Of a DNA stretch of 40,767 bases, positions 33,015 to 40,767 are shown piece after piece (position 1 is the stretch's first letter; every line of letters begins with the position of its first letter). This DNA is from Micavibrio sp. UBA1672 (GTDB taxonomy: Bacteria > Pseudomonadota > Alphaproteobacteria > Micavibrionales > Micavibrionaceae), in the NCBI GenBank assembly GCA_002320665.1, contig DCKO01000125.1:1-40767 (forward strand). Direction: 5' to 3'. The notes beneath the pieces are model-generated. The model had not been told where the DNA came from and searched no databases. It worked only from the letters and a program-made list of their open reading frames with translations. The position numbers and the translations under genes are program-made.

Positions 33015-33377
33015 TCAGCTAACTTTGCTTAACTCTGTTCGCAAATCCGCCTCAACAGACGAAAAAGAATCCTGCAAACCTATGAAATATTGCCTGAGGC
33101 TCTCAAAATTACCTGACGGGTTTTCAAGCATGTCTTTTCCTGCATACTCCAATGTTTCGGCAGCCTTATGAACATGAACAACCCCTAACAAACCACTGGC
33201 AGACTTCATACTATGCGTGGCTTCGATTAAGCCTTTCAAATCACCATCTGGAATATTGATTTCTATTGTTGCCAAATATCCTTTACAATCCTTGATATAC
33301 CCCTCAAGAAGCACCGGAAACTTTGCTTTCATACGCTCCTTGATTTTATTAAATGTATCAAAATCAATTTTTTCCAT
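33015..33377 (-). CDS. histidine phosphotransfer (HPt) protein
   Basis: 120 residues, one HPt domain. The phosphorylatable His55 sits in the motif EATHSMKSASGLLGV, with the typical helices on either side (LLEGYIKDCKGYLATIE before, AAETLEYAGKDM after). HPt proteins pass phosphate between response-regulator receivers. It ends the secretion operon and lies 18 nt after the REC-HATPase gene, so it probably exchanges phosphate with that protein or with DivK/PleD-type receivers. The source kinase is not visible. Confidence 0.9.
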   Translation of the reverse strand: MEKIDFDTFNKIKERMKAKFPVLLEGYIKDCKGYLATIEINIPDGDLKGLIEATHSMKSASGLLGVVHVHKAAETLEYAGKDMLENPSGNFESLRQYFIGLQDSFSSVEADLRTELSKVS

Positions 33378-33395
33378 GACATACCCCTTGTAATA

Positions 33396-34334
33396 TTACC
33401 ATTTAATACCTGATCCGGTTTTAGCCACAGCCGTTACAATATTGCCCTTATCATTATAGTGCAGCTCATCAAAACTGATTTTATTGGCCTGTGCTATGCC
33501 TCGCCCATGCGTTTCAAGAGCTCTCGCCGGATCAATATCCATATAATTTTGCCAATCAAAGCCATTACCTTCATCTTCAATAATCACACGGATTTCATCG
33601 TCATTGCGCTCCAAAATCACATGCACTGACCGCTTTGAATATTTAGCCATATCTTCACGACGATCAATCTCGGCGCTCAATGATCCTTCTTTCAAAAGCT
33701 TTGATTTTTTATCATAGGTAATCTCCAAATTGCCATGCTCCACAGCATTAACCAAAAGACAGGCTAAACCGGATAAAATTCTATCCGGATCAGGAAAACA
33801 ATTAGCAAGGAAACAAGCCAGATCTTCGGCTTCTTGCACCTTTCTGATTGTAAATTCTGCACGAGTAATAAATCCGAAACTGGTCTGGTGCTTTTTCAAA
33901 TCCTGCTTTAGACTGGAACGACGATTGGCTTCACGCATCGCCGACGTAATTACCGATTTGAATACATCATCTTCATAAGGCTTGGTCATGTAATAAAATA
34001 CACCGGCATCAATACCTTCCTTAACCTCTTCAGCCTTAGTAGAACCGGTTACCATGATCACGGGAATATGCTGAACTTTAGGATCTTCTTTAAGCTGGTC
34101 AACAACCTCCAGCCCACCCATTTCCGGCATAACCTTATCCAGCACAATAACATCAATATTTTGCGATTCACGCTCGATAATATCCAGAGCTTCACGCCCG
34201 TCCTGCGCCTCTAAAACATCATAATGCAAATCCTCCAGTAAACTCACCAGAATCGCCAAAGATGTTGCTTCATCTTCTACGGCCAGAACACGGCCCTTTT
34301 TATCTTCAACAGGTTTTATAGCTGCTTCACTCAT
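33396..34334 (-). CDS. response regulator with RsbW-like HATPase output
   Basis: 312 residues. An N-terminal REC domain (about 14-130) has acidic residues ED at 20-21, acceptor Asp66 in VIVLDKVMPEMGGLEV, VTGST and the Lys in MTKPYEDD. A linker leads to a C-terminal GHKL/HATPase domain (about 175-312): N-box LLVNAVEHGNLEI, G1-like DEGNGFDW, G2-like HGRGIAQANKI. There is no HisKA domain, so it resembles the anti-sigma RsbW/SpoIIAB type fused to a receiver. It lies 14 nt after the HlyD gene and 18 nt before the HPt gene. Confidence 0.87.
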   Translation of the reverse strand: MSEAAIKPVEDKKGRVLAVEDEATSLAILVSLLEDLHYDVLEAQDGREALDIIERESQNIDVIVLDKVMPEMGGLEVVDQLKEDPKVQHIPVIMVTGSTKAEEVKEGIDAGVFYYMTKPYEDDVFKSVITSAMREANRRSSLKQDLKKHQTSFGFITRAEFTIRKVQEAEDLACFLANCFPDPDRILSGLACLLVNAVEHGNLEITYDKKSKLLKEGSLSAEIDRREDMAKYSKRSVHVILERNDDEIRVIIEDEGNGFDWQNYMDIDPARALETHGRGIAQANKISFDELHYNDKGNIVTAVAKTGSGIKW

Positions 34335-34348
34335 AAATCACTCCTTGA

Positions 34349-35662
34349 TTATCTTTCTCTAAAAGCCGTATCCAAAGACGTATGGATCGGTTTCAACAAA
34401 TAGGCCAGAATACTCTTCTTCCCAGTAATAATATCCGCTTCCACAGTCATTCCTGGCAAAATAAGGTTGCGAGCAGGATCAGCCCCGACATGATCTTTAT
34501 CCAGCTTTATCCGGCCTTTGTAGAAACTCTGATTATTCTCGTCGGCAAAAGTCGTCGCTGATAGAAACTCCAATTCGCCTTCCAGAACACCATGACGTGA
34601 AAAGTCAAAAGCACTAACTTTGATGCGGGCGGGTTGCCCAACCCTCAGATTTCCGATTTCACGCGGTAAGATACGTGCTTCCACAACCAAAGTACTATCC
34701 AGCGGCACAATCTCCATGATTGGCTCTCCTGCGCCAATAACCCCGCCAATAGTATTAACACGCAAGCCCTTTACCAAACCGCGCACAGGCGCGCGTATGG
34801 ATTGACGATCAACCCGCCCTTCCAGCTTGGATAAAATTTCCTTATTCTCGGCAATTTGAGTTTCGACTTCCTCAAGCTCTTTTAAGGCCTCATCTTTTGT
34901 TTTTGCGGCCAATGTTTGCAATCTACTTTGCGCTTCACTCAATGCATTATTAGCTTCGGAAACTTGCGCTTTAACAGAGTTCAGCTCTCCCTCCAGCCTG
35001 TTCACTTCACGCTGGCTATCTATTAAATCCTTTTTTGAAACCGAACCTTTAGACTCCAGCTCTTCCCTCATTGCCAAAAGCTCACGCCCCGAAACCAACT
35101 CCTTCTCGGCCGTTTCTTTTTGCGATTGTAATCTGGTAATAGCTTCCTGTCTTTGCGCAAGCTGATCTTCCAGAACTTTTTTCTGGGCATCATAAGACTG
35201 ACGCGCAGACTCCAGAATATTCTGCTGATATGAAATTGCTTCCTCATTATTGCCTGAAATCACATCGAAATCAGGATTTTTATCATAGGCCAATGCCTTC
35301 AATCGTTCGGCCTGAAGCCTAAGTGTCATCTGCCTTTCGGCTAGCGAAGAATAATCAGACTCAGCGCCTATTCCCCCCATACGCACAAGAACATCACCTT
35401 CTTCAACAAGATTACCTTCCTCGACCAGAATTTCAGAAATAATCCCGCCTTCAAGATGCTGCACAACTTGCGCATAACCACTTGGCAAGATTTCACCTTT
35501 CGTGCGAGCCACTTCATTAACCTGCGTGATACCTGACCATCCGAGAAAAAGAAAAAAACCTGCGCCAATAACAAGCATAGTCAAACGCAGCAAATCCTGA
35601 TTTGGCACTTCCTCGTATAAAACACTACGAGTCATATCATTCAAATCTCTGTTCTTATCCAT
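34349..35662 (-). CDS. HlyD-family type I secretion adaptor
   Basis: 437 residues from the ATG at 35662, with AGGAGAAG upstream; it overlaps the preceding gene's stop in ATGGATAA. One inner-membrane helix (about 28-46) is followed by a lipoyl-like half (VVQHLEGGIISEILVEEGN), a long coiled-coil hairpin (about 130-285, rich in Glu/Gln/Leu) and the second lipoyl half plus barrel (APVRGLVKGLRVNTIGGVIG, PLDSTLVVEARILPREIG). HlyD-type adaptors bridge the inner-membrane ABC transporter and the outer-membrane channel TolC. No TolC gene is in the window. Confidence 0.93.
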   Translation of the reverse strand: MDKNRDLNDMTRSVLYEEVPNQDLLRLTMLVIGAGFFLFLGWSGITQVNEVARTKGEILPSGYAQVVQHLEGGIISEILVEEGNLVEEGDVLVRMGGIGAESDYSSLAERQMTLRLQAERLKALAYDKNPDFDVISGNNEEAISYQQNILESARQSYDAQKKVLEDQLAQRQEAITRLQSQKETAEKELVSGRELLAMREELESKGSVSKKDLIDSQREVNRLEGELNSVKAQVSEANNALSEAQSRLQTLAAKTKDEALKELEEVETQIAENKEILSKLEGRVDRQSIRAPVRGLVKGLRVNTIGGVIGAGEPIMEIVPLDSTLVVEARILPREIGNLRVGQPARIKVSAFDFSRHGVLEGELEFLSATTFADENNQSFYKGRIKLDKDHVGADPARNLILPGMTVEADIITGKKSILAYLLKPIHTSLDTAFRER

Positions 35663-37745
35663 TTTTCTTCTCCTTAACCTGCGGACGTTCATCGTCATAT
35701 AATTGAATGACCAAATCGGCCAGATCAATATAATCCTGACGATACGTAATATAGAAAATGGTTTTCCGGCCTTTTTGCTTTTGCAGGAATTTATAAAAAT
35801 TCTCTCCGGCCTTGCTGTTCAAAAACTCATAGGGCATCTCATCAATCAGTATAATGGGATTATCTTGCAAATAGGCCCTTACCAGTGCCAAATGAGGCCG
35901 AAGAGCACTGGGCACATCATAAGAAGATGCATGCCCGATAATCGTTTCCAAGCCATCCGGCAAACTACGCACCCAATCCTCAAGTCCTGCCTGCTTGATA
36001 GCTGACCCGATCTCCTCATAAGAAACATCCGGTTTCATAAGACGCAAATTTTCTTCTACACTCATTGTAAAAAACTCCGGCTCTTGCCCGACATAAGCAA
36101 TATTCTGGCGAAGCTTGACCGGATCAATCTGTCTGATATCTGTGCCATCAATACGCACCGCCCCGACTTGCGGTGGATACAGCCCCGTAACAAGTTTAAG
36201 CGTTGTCGACTTACCAGTGCTATTGGCTCCGGTAATGGCTACTAATTGTCCCTGTTTTGCAATAAAGGAAAGCCCTGCATAAACTGGATCAGCATCCTTG
36301 CTGTAACGTAAACCCACATTATGAAACTCGATTTCACCTTTGAAACACGGCGTATCCTGATGACTTCTAATCGGATCACATTCAGGTTTCAACTCCATCA
36401 AACGGTTGATCTGCTCTATATTGCGCTTCACCTGATCCAACCTTGGCAAAGCCGTACACGCCATTTGAAGCGGCGCTAATGTCCGCCAAGTCAGAATCAA
36501 TACTGCAATCATCGCCCCCATGCTCATCTGTTCGGCCCAAATGCGCTCTACACCAAAATAGATCATGGCAACACTACCCAAAATCACAAGCCCTTGTGAA
36601 ACCGTATCAATAAAATTGATAGAACGATTATATAAATATCCCGCATAGGAGCTTTCCGCACTGGTCTTTTCATAACGCTCCAGCCATGCATCAAATCCAC
36701 CTGAACAACGTAACGTCTCCTGCTTGCCTAATGTTTCGATCGTCATATTCTGCCTTGCACTATTAGCCTCAGCCAAGCGGGCTGTCAGCGCCTTTAAACG
36801 CCCTCTCATAGAAATAAGAAGAACGACATAAAGTGCAGAAATTACAATCGGAACAAAAACCAGAGGACCTGCGATTAAGGCAATAGCTGTTAGCAAGATC
36901 AACGTAAACGGAAATTCAACAAAAGATAAAAACAATGGACCAGTAAAAAACTCGCGCACCGATTCAAAAGCTTTCAAACGTGAAAGTTGTGCAGCCACAC
37001 TGGCACGTTCTGTATAAGAAGCCGGCAAGGCCATAAGCTTTGCTAAAATAGTGTTACTGACGATGTAATCAATACGCGCACCAAACCATGACAAACTTTT
37101 TGTGCGCAAAAACCTCAAGGAAAACTCGACACCCACCGCCAGAACAACACCAATTAATAAATAATTGAGCGTTTCCCTTGAATAAGCGCCAATAACCTTA
37201 TCATAGACACTCATCATAAAAAGCGGTGTTACCAGTGCCAGAATATTAATAAAGAAACTTGCCAGCAAAACTTGCCCGAAAATACCTTTAAAACGGTAAA
37301 GTAATCTGGCGAACCATGGACGCCCCGAAACCGTAATGGTCTTATCCGGAATAATATCGGCATTGCCATGATCTTCTTTAAAGATAAAAGCGCGCCCTTT
37401 TATATCTTTCTGGCTCGGCTCATGCAGGATTTCGCCTGCCTCATCTTCGCCCTTCGGAATGAACAAACATGGATAGGCTTCCTCTGGGATATCCTTGGCT
37501 TTGGCCTTTAGAATTTTTGGCGCATAACCCAAAAGAGCCATGACATTCAGAAAATCTGTAAAACCCAGCCCTTTCTTCTCTTGCGTGTACGGTAATGAAT
37601 CGCTTAAGGCCCGAATATCACCGCGCCAGTTCAAAGCCTGCAAAATACCGCTTAAATAAGGTGCATAATTATCTGCAGCCCCCTTATCCGTATTGAAACG
37701 GCTAGCAAAAAAATTCTCCATATTTTCAAATGTTGCATCACTCAT
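35655..37745 (-). CDS. type I secretion ABC protein B, degenerate signature
   Basis: 696 residues. An N-terminal soluble region (about 1-145) resembles the C39-like appendage of secretion ABC proteins but lacks a catalytic Cys. Membrane segments (about 155-440) and a nucleotide-binding domain follow. Walker A GANSTGKSTT (about 504), Q-loop YVGQEPEFF and Walker B Asp-Glu (ILIDEMP, about 632) are kept. The LSGGQ position reads VPSALRP and the switch His is Tyr (ITYRQD). The D-loop is also altered (EFLN). The start overlaps the upstream ABC gene by 4 bases, so the two are likely heterodimer partners. Confidence 0.9.
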   Translation of the reverse strand: MSDATFENMENFFASRFNTDKGAADNYAPYLSGILQALNWRGDIRALSDSLPYTQEKKGLGFTDFLNVMALLGYAPKILKAKAKDIPEEAYPCLFIPKGEDEAGEILHEPSQKDIKGRAFIFKEDHGNADIIPDKTITVSGRPWFARLLYRFKGIFGQVLLASFFINILALVTPLFMMSVYDKVIGAYSRETLNYLLIGVVLAVGVEFSLRFLRTKSLSWFGARIDYIVSNTILAKLMALPASYTERASVAAQLSRLKAFESVREFFTGPLFLSFVEFPFTLILLTAIALIAGPLVFVPIVISALYVVLLISMRGRLKALTARLAEANSARQNMTIETLGKQETLRCSGGFDAWLERYEKTSAESSYAGYLYNRSINFIDTVSQGLVILGSVAMIYFGVERIWAEQMSMGAMIAVLILTWRTLAPLQMACTALPRLDQVKRNIEQINRLMELKPECDPIRSHQDTPCFKGEIEFHNVGLRYSKDADPVYAGLSFIAKQGQLVAITGANSTGKSTTLKLVTGLYPPQVGAVRIDGTDIRQIDPVKLRQNIAYVGQEPEFFTMSVEENLRLMKPDVSYEEIGSAIKQAGLEDWVRSLPDGLETIIGHASSYDVPSALRPHLALVRAYLQDNPIILIDEMPYEFLNSKAGENFYKFLQKQKGRKTIFYITYRQDYIDLADLVIQLYDDERPQVKEKKNG

Positions 37746-39553
37746 AAACGCAACTCCTTGAAAGGTCTAATAACATCACCGGATTTACTAACCGTTTCAT
37801 CATCCACAGAGACCAATGTACCATCACTGATCATATATTCTTCTTGCGCCAGATGCAGGATATTCCGGTCATTGGAAACCAGCACCATACTTGCCTGCCC
37901 TTTGAGCTGACCGAGCAAACGAAAGACGTGGTTATACCCTTCTTTATCCAGTGACTTATCCGCATGGTCAAAAAGCAAAATACGGGGTCTATTAACCAGA
38001 ACCCGTCCGATTGTGATGCGCTGCTTCATGCCCGGCGTTACCGGATCGGCCGGCCCGTCAAACAAAACTGTTCTATACCCCGCCGCCAGTTTTGACACCA
38101 CGCGGTCAATTCCCAGATACTTCGCAATTTCCAGAGCCTGTTCCTCCAGCTCTGGCCTGAAGCCTGTCAAATTATCCATAATGCTACCCTGAAAAATATC
38201 GGATTCAGATGGCAAATAGCCAATATATTTTGCGATCTCCCCATAAGGAATTTTTGAAACATCCATGCCATCGATCAAAACCCGCCCTATATCCGGTTCA
38301 TATAATCCGGCAATGAGTTTCATCAATGTTGTTTTGCCATCACCGGGCGGCCCAACCAACGCGATAACCTTACCAGAGTTGAGTTTGAGATTAAGATTGT
38401 AGAATAATGGCGCTTTATCCTCATAAGAAAATCCTAGCTTTTCAAGCTCCAGCTTACCATTGGGTGTTTTTAACTCATCGACGCTTATTTTTTCTTGCTG
38501 TGCCAAAGCCAAAAGCTCTTCAATTTTATCCTTTGCCAATAAATATTCCTGAAAAGAAACCCAGAAGGATAAAGCGCGCTGCACAGGTTGCATAATGCGC
38601 CCTGAAAGCAAAACACAAGCAATTAGCACGCCCATAGTGATCTGCCCGCTAAGCGCCATAAGCGCACCAACAGAAACCATCATAATCATCATTATTTGTG
38701 TAAAAAGTGATGCTGCGTTATAGCCTTGGGCATTATGTGACGTCAAAATGTGCAGGTCGTGGATATTCTGACCTTGCAAAGCTTCATGACGACGCAGAAA
38801 AGACGCCTCTAGACCTTGCATCTTAACCGTATGAATATGCTCCAGAATTTCAGAGACAAAATTGATGCGTCTATCATCATCCTCATCACGCATCAAAATA
38901 GTTCTTTTCATATTATGACCCAATACTAGCGCGAAAACCCCGAAAAGACACAATAATACGACAGGCACAAGAACAAGCCACCCTGCAAGATAAGCAATAA
39001 AACCAAGAAAAACCAAAACGAAAGGCAAATCTATCAAACTAATAAGAGATTGACCGCTATAAAAGCTCTTGAGCTTGGCAATTGCGCCGATACGATGAAG
39101 CTGCTCCGCCGATGAATAGTCTTTGAGTTTTTGAAATTTTGCCCCCATCAAATGACGCAAGGTCCGTGAAAAAGCAGCATGCTCGAAACGCGCAGATGCC
39201 CACCCAATCATGGAAGAACGACATAACCTCAAGACAATATCCAATGCAACAATAACTGCCACACCGGCAACTAAAACTTGTAATGTCCCTATGCTTTGAA
39301 AGGCCAGAATACGATCGTAAACCTGCAAAGTCACAAGCGGTACAGCCAGAGAAAATAAATTGATAACCAGAGAACAAAAAACCAGAATGCCTATATCCCT
39401 TTTATCAAGATAAAGACCAAAGCTTCTCTTCTGGCCCTGATGATTCAAGGCCTTGTTATCATTATGAGTATCACCAATCATTTCGGCTAACACCCTCCCG
39501 CAAGCAGGGTACATGATTTGCACTATAAATTGTAGAGGGCTTTTATGAGACAT
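37742..39553 (-). CDS. type I secretion ABC protein A, strongly degenerate ATPase
   Basis: 603 residues. Five to six membrane segments (about 55-330) with LAVPLVTLQVYDRILAF, characteristic of type I secretion permeases, precede the ATPase domain. Walker A GPPGDGKTT (about 399) is intact. The Q-loop Gln is replaced (YLPSESDIF), the signature is VTPGMKQR (about 504), the catalytic Glu is His (LLFDHADKSLD, about 525) and the switch His is Asn (VSNDRN, about 557). ATP hydrolysis at its own site is unlikely. It begins 2 nt after the RTX gene, so it is translated with it. Confidence 0.9.
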   Translation of the reverse strand: MSHKSPLQFIVQIMYPACGRVLAEMIGDTHNDNKALNHQGQKRSFGLYLDKRDIGILVFCSLVINLFSLAVPLVTLQVYDRILAFQSIGTLQVLVAGVAVIVALDIVLRLCRSSMIGWASARFEHAAFSRTLRHLMGAKFQKLKDYSSAEQLHRIGAIAKLKSFYSGQSLISLIDLPFVLVFLGFIAYLAGWLVLVPVVLLCLFGVFALVLGHNMKRTILMRDEDDDRRINFVSEILEHIHTVKMQGLEASFLRRHEALQGQNIHDLHILTSHNAQGYNAASLFTQIMMIMMVSVGALMALSGQITMGVLIACVLLSGRIMQPVQRALSFWVSFQEYLLAKDKIEELLALAQQEKISVDELKTPNGKLELEKLGFSYEDKAPLFYNLNLKLNSGKVIALVGPPGDGKTTLMKLIAGLYEPDIGRVLIDGMDVSKIPYGEIAKYIGYLPSESDIFQGSIMDNLTGFRPELEEQALEIAKYLGIDRVVSKLAAGYRTVLFDGPADPVTPGMKQRITIGRVLVNRPRILLFDHADKSLDKEGYNHVFRLLGQLKGQASMVLVSNDRNILHLAQEEYMISDGTLVSVDDETVSKSGDVIRPFKELRL

Positions 39554-39555
39554 GG

Positions 39556-40767
39556 CTACACAATGCCGCCAGCATCATCCACCTGATCCGCTCCATCAGG
39601 TGTAATATCAGCTAAGTCCACAGGGGCTTGGGCTTCTATACCTTCATTATCCTCATTTTGCGCATCAACATTTTCGGCATCGGCTTCGACTTCCGCCAGC
39701 CAATTATTATCATCGCCGCCTTGTGCATCAACTAAGGCATTCTCATCTCCAGCCTCAACAGCCGCCAACCAGCTTTCAGATCCTGCTTCCTGCGTTCCGT
39801 CATTAAAATCAAAAAACTCGGTTTCATAGACCGTATCCGCACCATCGCGACCTGCTACTGTATCTTGAATGGTGTAGCTTCCATCGTCGTTTTGTGAAAT
39901 ATTATATTCTGAAAAGTCACCGCTGTAATGGGCAGTATCCTTGCCATTACCTCCGTAAATCGTGTCATCACCACCGCCGCCAGTAATATTATCTTTGCCG
40001 TTACCACCGCTGATAATGTCATCACCATCAGTTCCAATCAGCGTATCTTTTCCATTCCCACCATCAAGCGTAATACCTTCATTTGAACCCTGACCATCAT
40101 CTTCCGGATTTGGATCGGCTCCTGGTGTTTCATCATCTTGATTGCCCAAAGCACCTTCATCCTCATCACCATTATCATCTTTTCCGGCATTCGGGCCGCC
40201 TTGGCCCTGCCCCGGATTATCATCATCAACGCCATCCAGATTATTCCCGTGACCGTTATTATTCCCCGGACCATTTCCGTTGCCTTGATTATCATTCCCT
40301 TGACCGGGATTGCTATCATCTACGCCGTCATCATTGCCATGACCATTATTACCGTCATCAGTTTCATCGACTACGTCATCATCATCGGATGCATCATCGT
40401 TTTCGTCATCCTGATCTTCATCGACAACATCATCTTCTTCGTCTTGACTATCTGTGACATCGTCATCATTCTCATCAAGAACTTCATCCTCTTGGTCATC
40501 ATCATCGCTTTGTGTATCGTCATCTTCTCCAACGGCAGGCAAAATCAAAGCCTCTGGCGTAGCATCGACTTCTCCATCACGGAACTCGACCCTTTCTATG
40601 CCTAACAGAGTATCTGACCCATCACGTCCTTCTACAGTATCTGTAATGGTGATACTTTCATCTTCATTGAATGTAATTTGGTATTCTGCATGATCACCGC
40701 TGAAAACTGCAATATCCGTATGATTACCCCCATCAAGCCTATCATCACCAGCACCACCAATTAGCCT
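39556..40767 (-). CDS. RTX (calcium-binding repeat) secreted protein, C-terminal part
   Basis: 403 residues are visible; the gene runs off the right edge, so the frame extends past the TTG at 40548. RTX nonapeptides appear at both ends (GGAGDDRLDGG; GGNGKDTLIGTDGDDIISGG and GGGGDDTIYGGNGKD). Each is followed by the same roughly 45-residue module (SGDxxEYxI...TDTVEGRDGxDT...F.DG). Between them lies a roughly 130-residue Asp/Glu/Asn linker with repeats of DGVDDxNPGQG. The extreme C-terminus (WLAAVEA, WLAEVEA repeats and acidic tail) would carry the uncleaved secretion signal. Its gene is first before two ABC genes and HlyD, making it their likely cargo. Confidence 0.88.
   Translation of the reverse strand, partial: RLIGGAGDDRLDGGNHTDIAVFSGDHAEYQITFNEDESITITDTVEGRDGSDTLLGIERVEFRDGEVDATPEALILPAVGEDDDTQSDDDDQEDEVLDENDDDVTDSQDEEDDVVDEDQDDENDDASDDDDVVDETDDGNNGHGNDDGVDDSNPGQGNDNQGNGNGPGNNNGHGNNLDGVDDDNPGQGQGGPNAGKDDNGDEDEGALGNQDDETPGADPNPEDDGQGSNEGITLDGGNGKDTLIGTDGDDIISGGNGKDNITGGGGDDTIYGGNGKDTAHYSGDFSEYNISQNDDGSYTIQDTVAGRDGADTVYETEFFDFNDGTQEAGSESWLAAVEAGDENALVDAQGGDDNNWLAEVEADAENVDAQNEDNEGIEAQAPVDLADITPDGADQVDDAGGIV

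Noticed and set aside
40083..40605. Long open frames on the plus strand opposite the RTX gene, with His/Asp/Arg- or Ile-rich products
   Set aside because: They are complements of the Asp/Asn codon-rich RTX linker on the minus strand. The composition is explained entirely by that gene.
1..40767. tRNA, rRNA, CRISPR arrays, integrases or IS transposases
   Set aside because: No cloverleaf, rRNA motif, regular spacer array or recognisable recombinase was seen. Intergenic gaps are mostly under 250 bases.

Overview
This 40.8 kb window reads as chromosomal DNA of an alphaproteobacterium. Support comes from the run pyrB-plsY-dprA-topA-rnr-rpmG, a DivK-PleD response regulator pair, an EipB/DUF1849 envelope protein and a TopA with a lysine-rich tail. 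Base composition is moderate (roughly mid-40s % GC by eye) and genes are densely packed. The exact family cannot be fixed from sequence alone. A free-living, surface-interacting or predatory lineage such as Micavibrionales would fit the pilus and c-di-GMP content, but that is only a guess.

Layout, left to right. (1) 1-1513: the 3' end of a UbiH/UbiF-type FAD hydroxylase, converging on a thioredoxin-AsmA-like gene pair. (2) 1631-12029: a type IVb pilus/type II secretion-like locus on the minus strand. Its order is CheY-like regulator, lipoprotein secretin, Ig-repeat/PilP-like protein, GspE-type ATPase, GspF-type platform, two bitopic assembly proteins and two pilin-like proteins. A prepilin peptidase diverges from it at 11505. 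(3) 12076-24607: housekeeping genes pyrB, plsY, dprA, topA, rnr and rpmG. Between them lie a GIY-YIG gene framed by palindromic repeats, a GFA-family protein, a GST, a beta-barrel-like protein, a PhzF-family enzyme and a TerB-like membrane protein. A parS-like palindrome sits at 19058-19075. (4) 24702-28408: an ABC exporter, a lipoprotein and an unknown protein. (5) 28495-32954: a signalling block of PleD-like (REC-REC-GGDEF) and DivK-like regulators, EipB, a second GGDEF protein, a strong terminator inside a structured RNA-like segment, and a small membrane protein. (6) 33015-40767: one tight minus-strand operon of RTX protein, two ABC permease/ATPases, HlyD adaptor, REC-HATPase regulator and HPt protein.

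How the genes fit together. The pilus cluster supplies outer-membrane secretin, alignment proteins, motor and platform, pseudopilins and processing peptidase. The major pilin and any retraction ATPase are not in the window. The c-di-GMP proteins and the REC/HPt proteins could couple cell cycle or surface sensing to pili and to RTX secretion.

Most notable observations: (a) a roughly 450-bp segment with a GIY-YIG nuclease gene and two copies of a 32-bp palindromic repeat, bounded by an exact 16-bp direct repeat of the pyrB 3' end, which looks like an insertion with target duplication where pyrC often lies in relatives; (b) a type I secretion operon whose two ABC subunits have both lost the LSGGQ signature and the switch histidine, co-transcribed with a REC-HATPase/HPt module; (c) a parS-like site; (d) a sharp composition break inside plsY; (e) a 32.46-32.66 kb segment with mutually exclusive RNA pairings ending in an intrinsic terminator.
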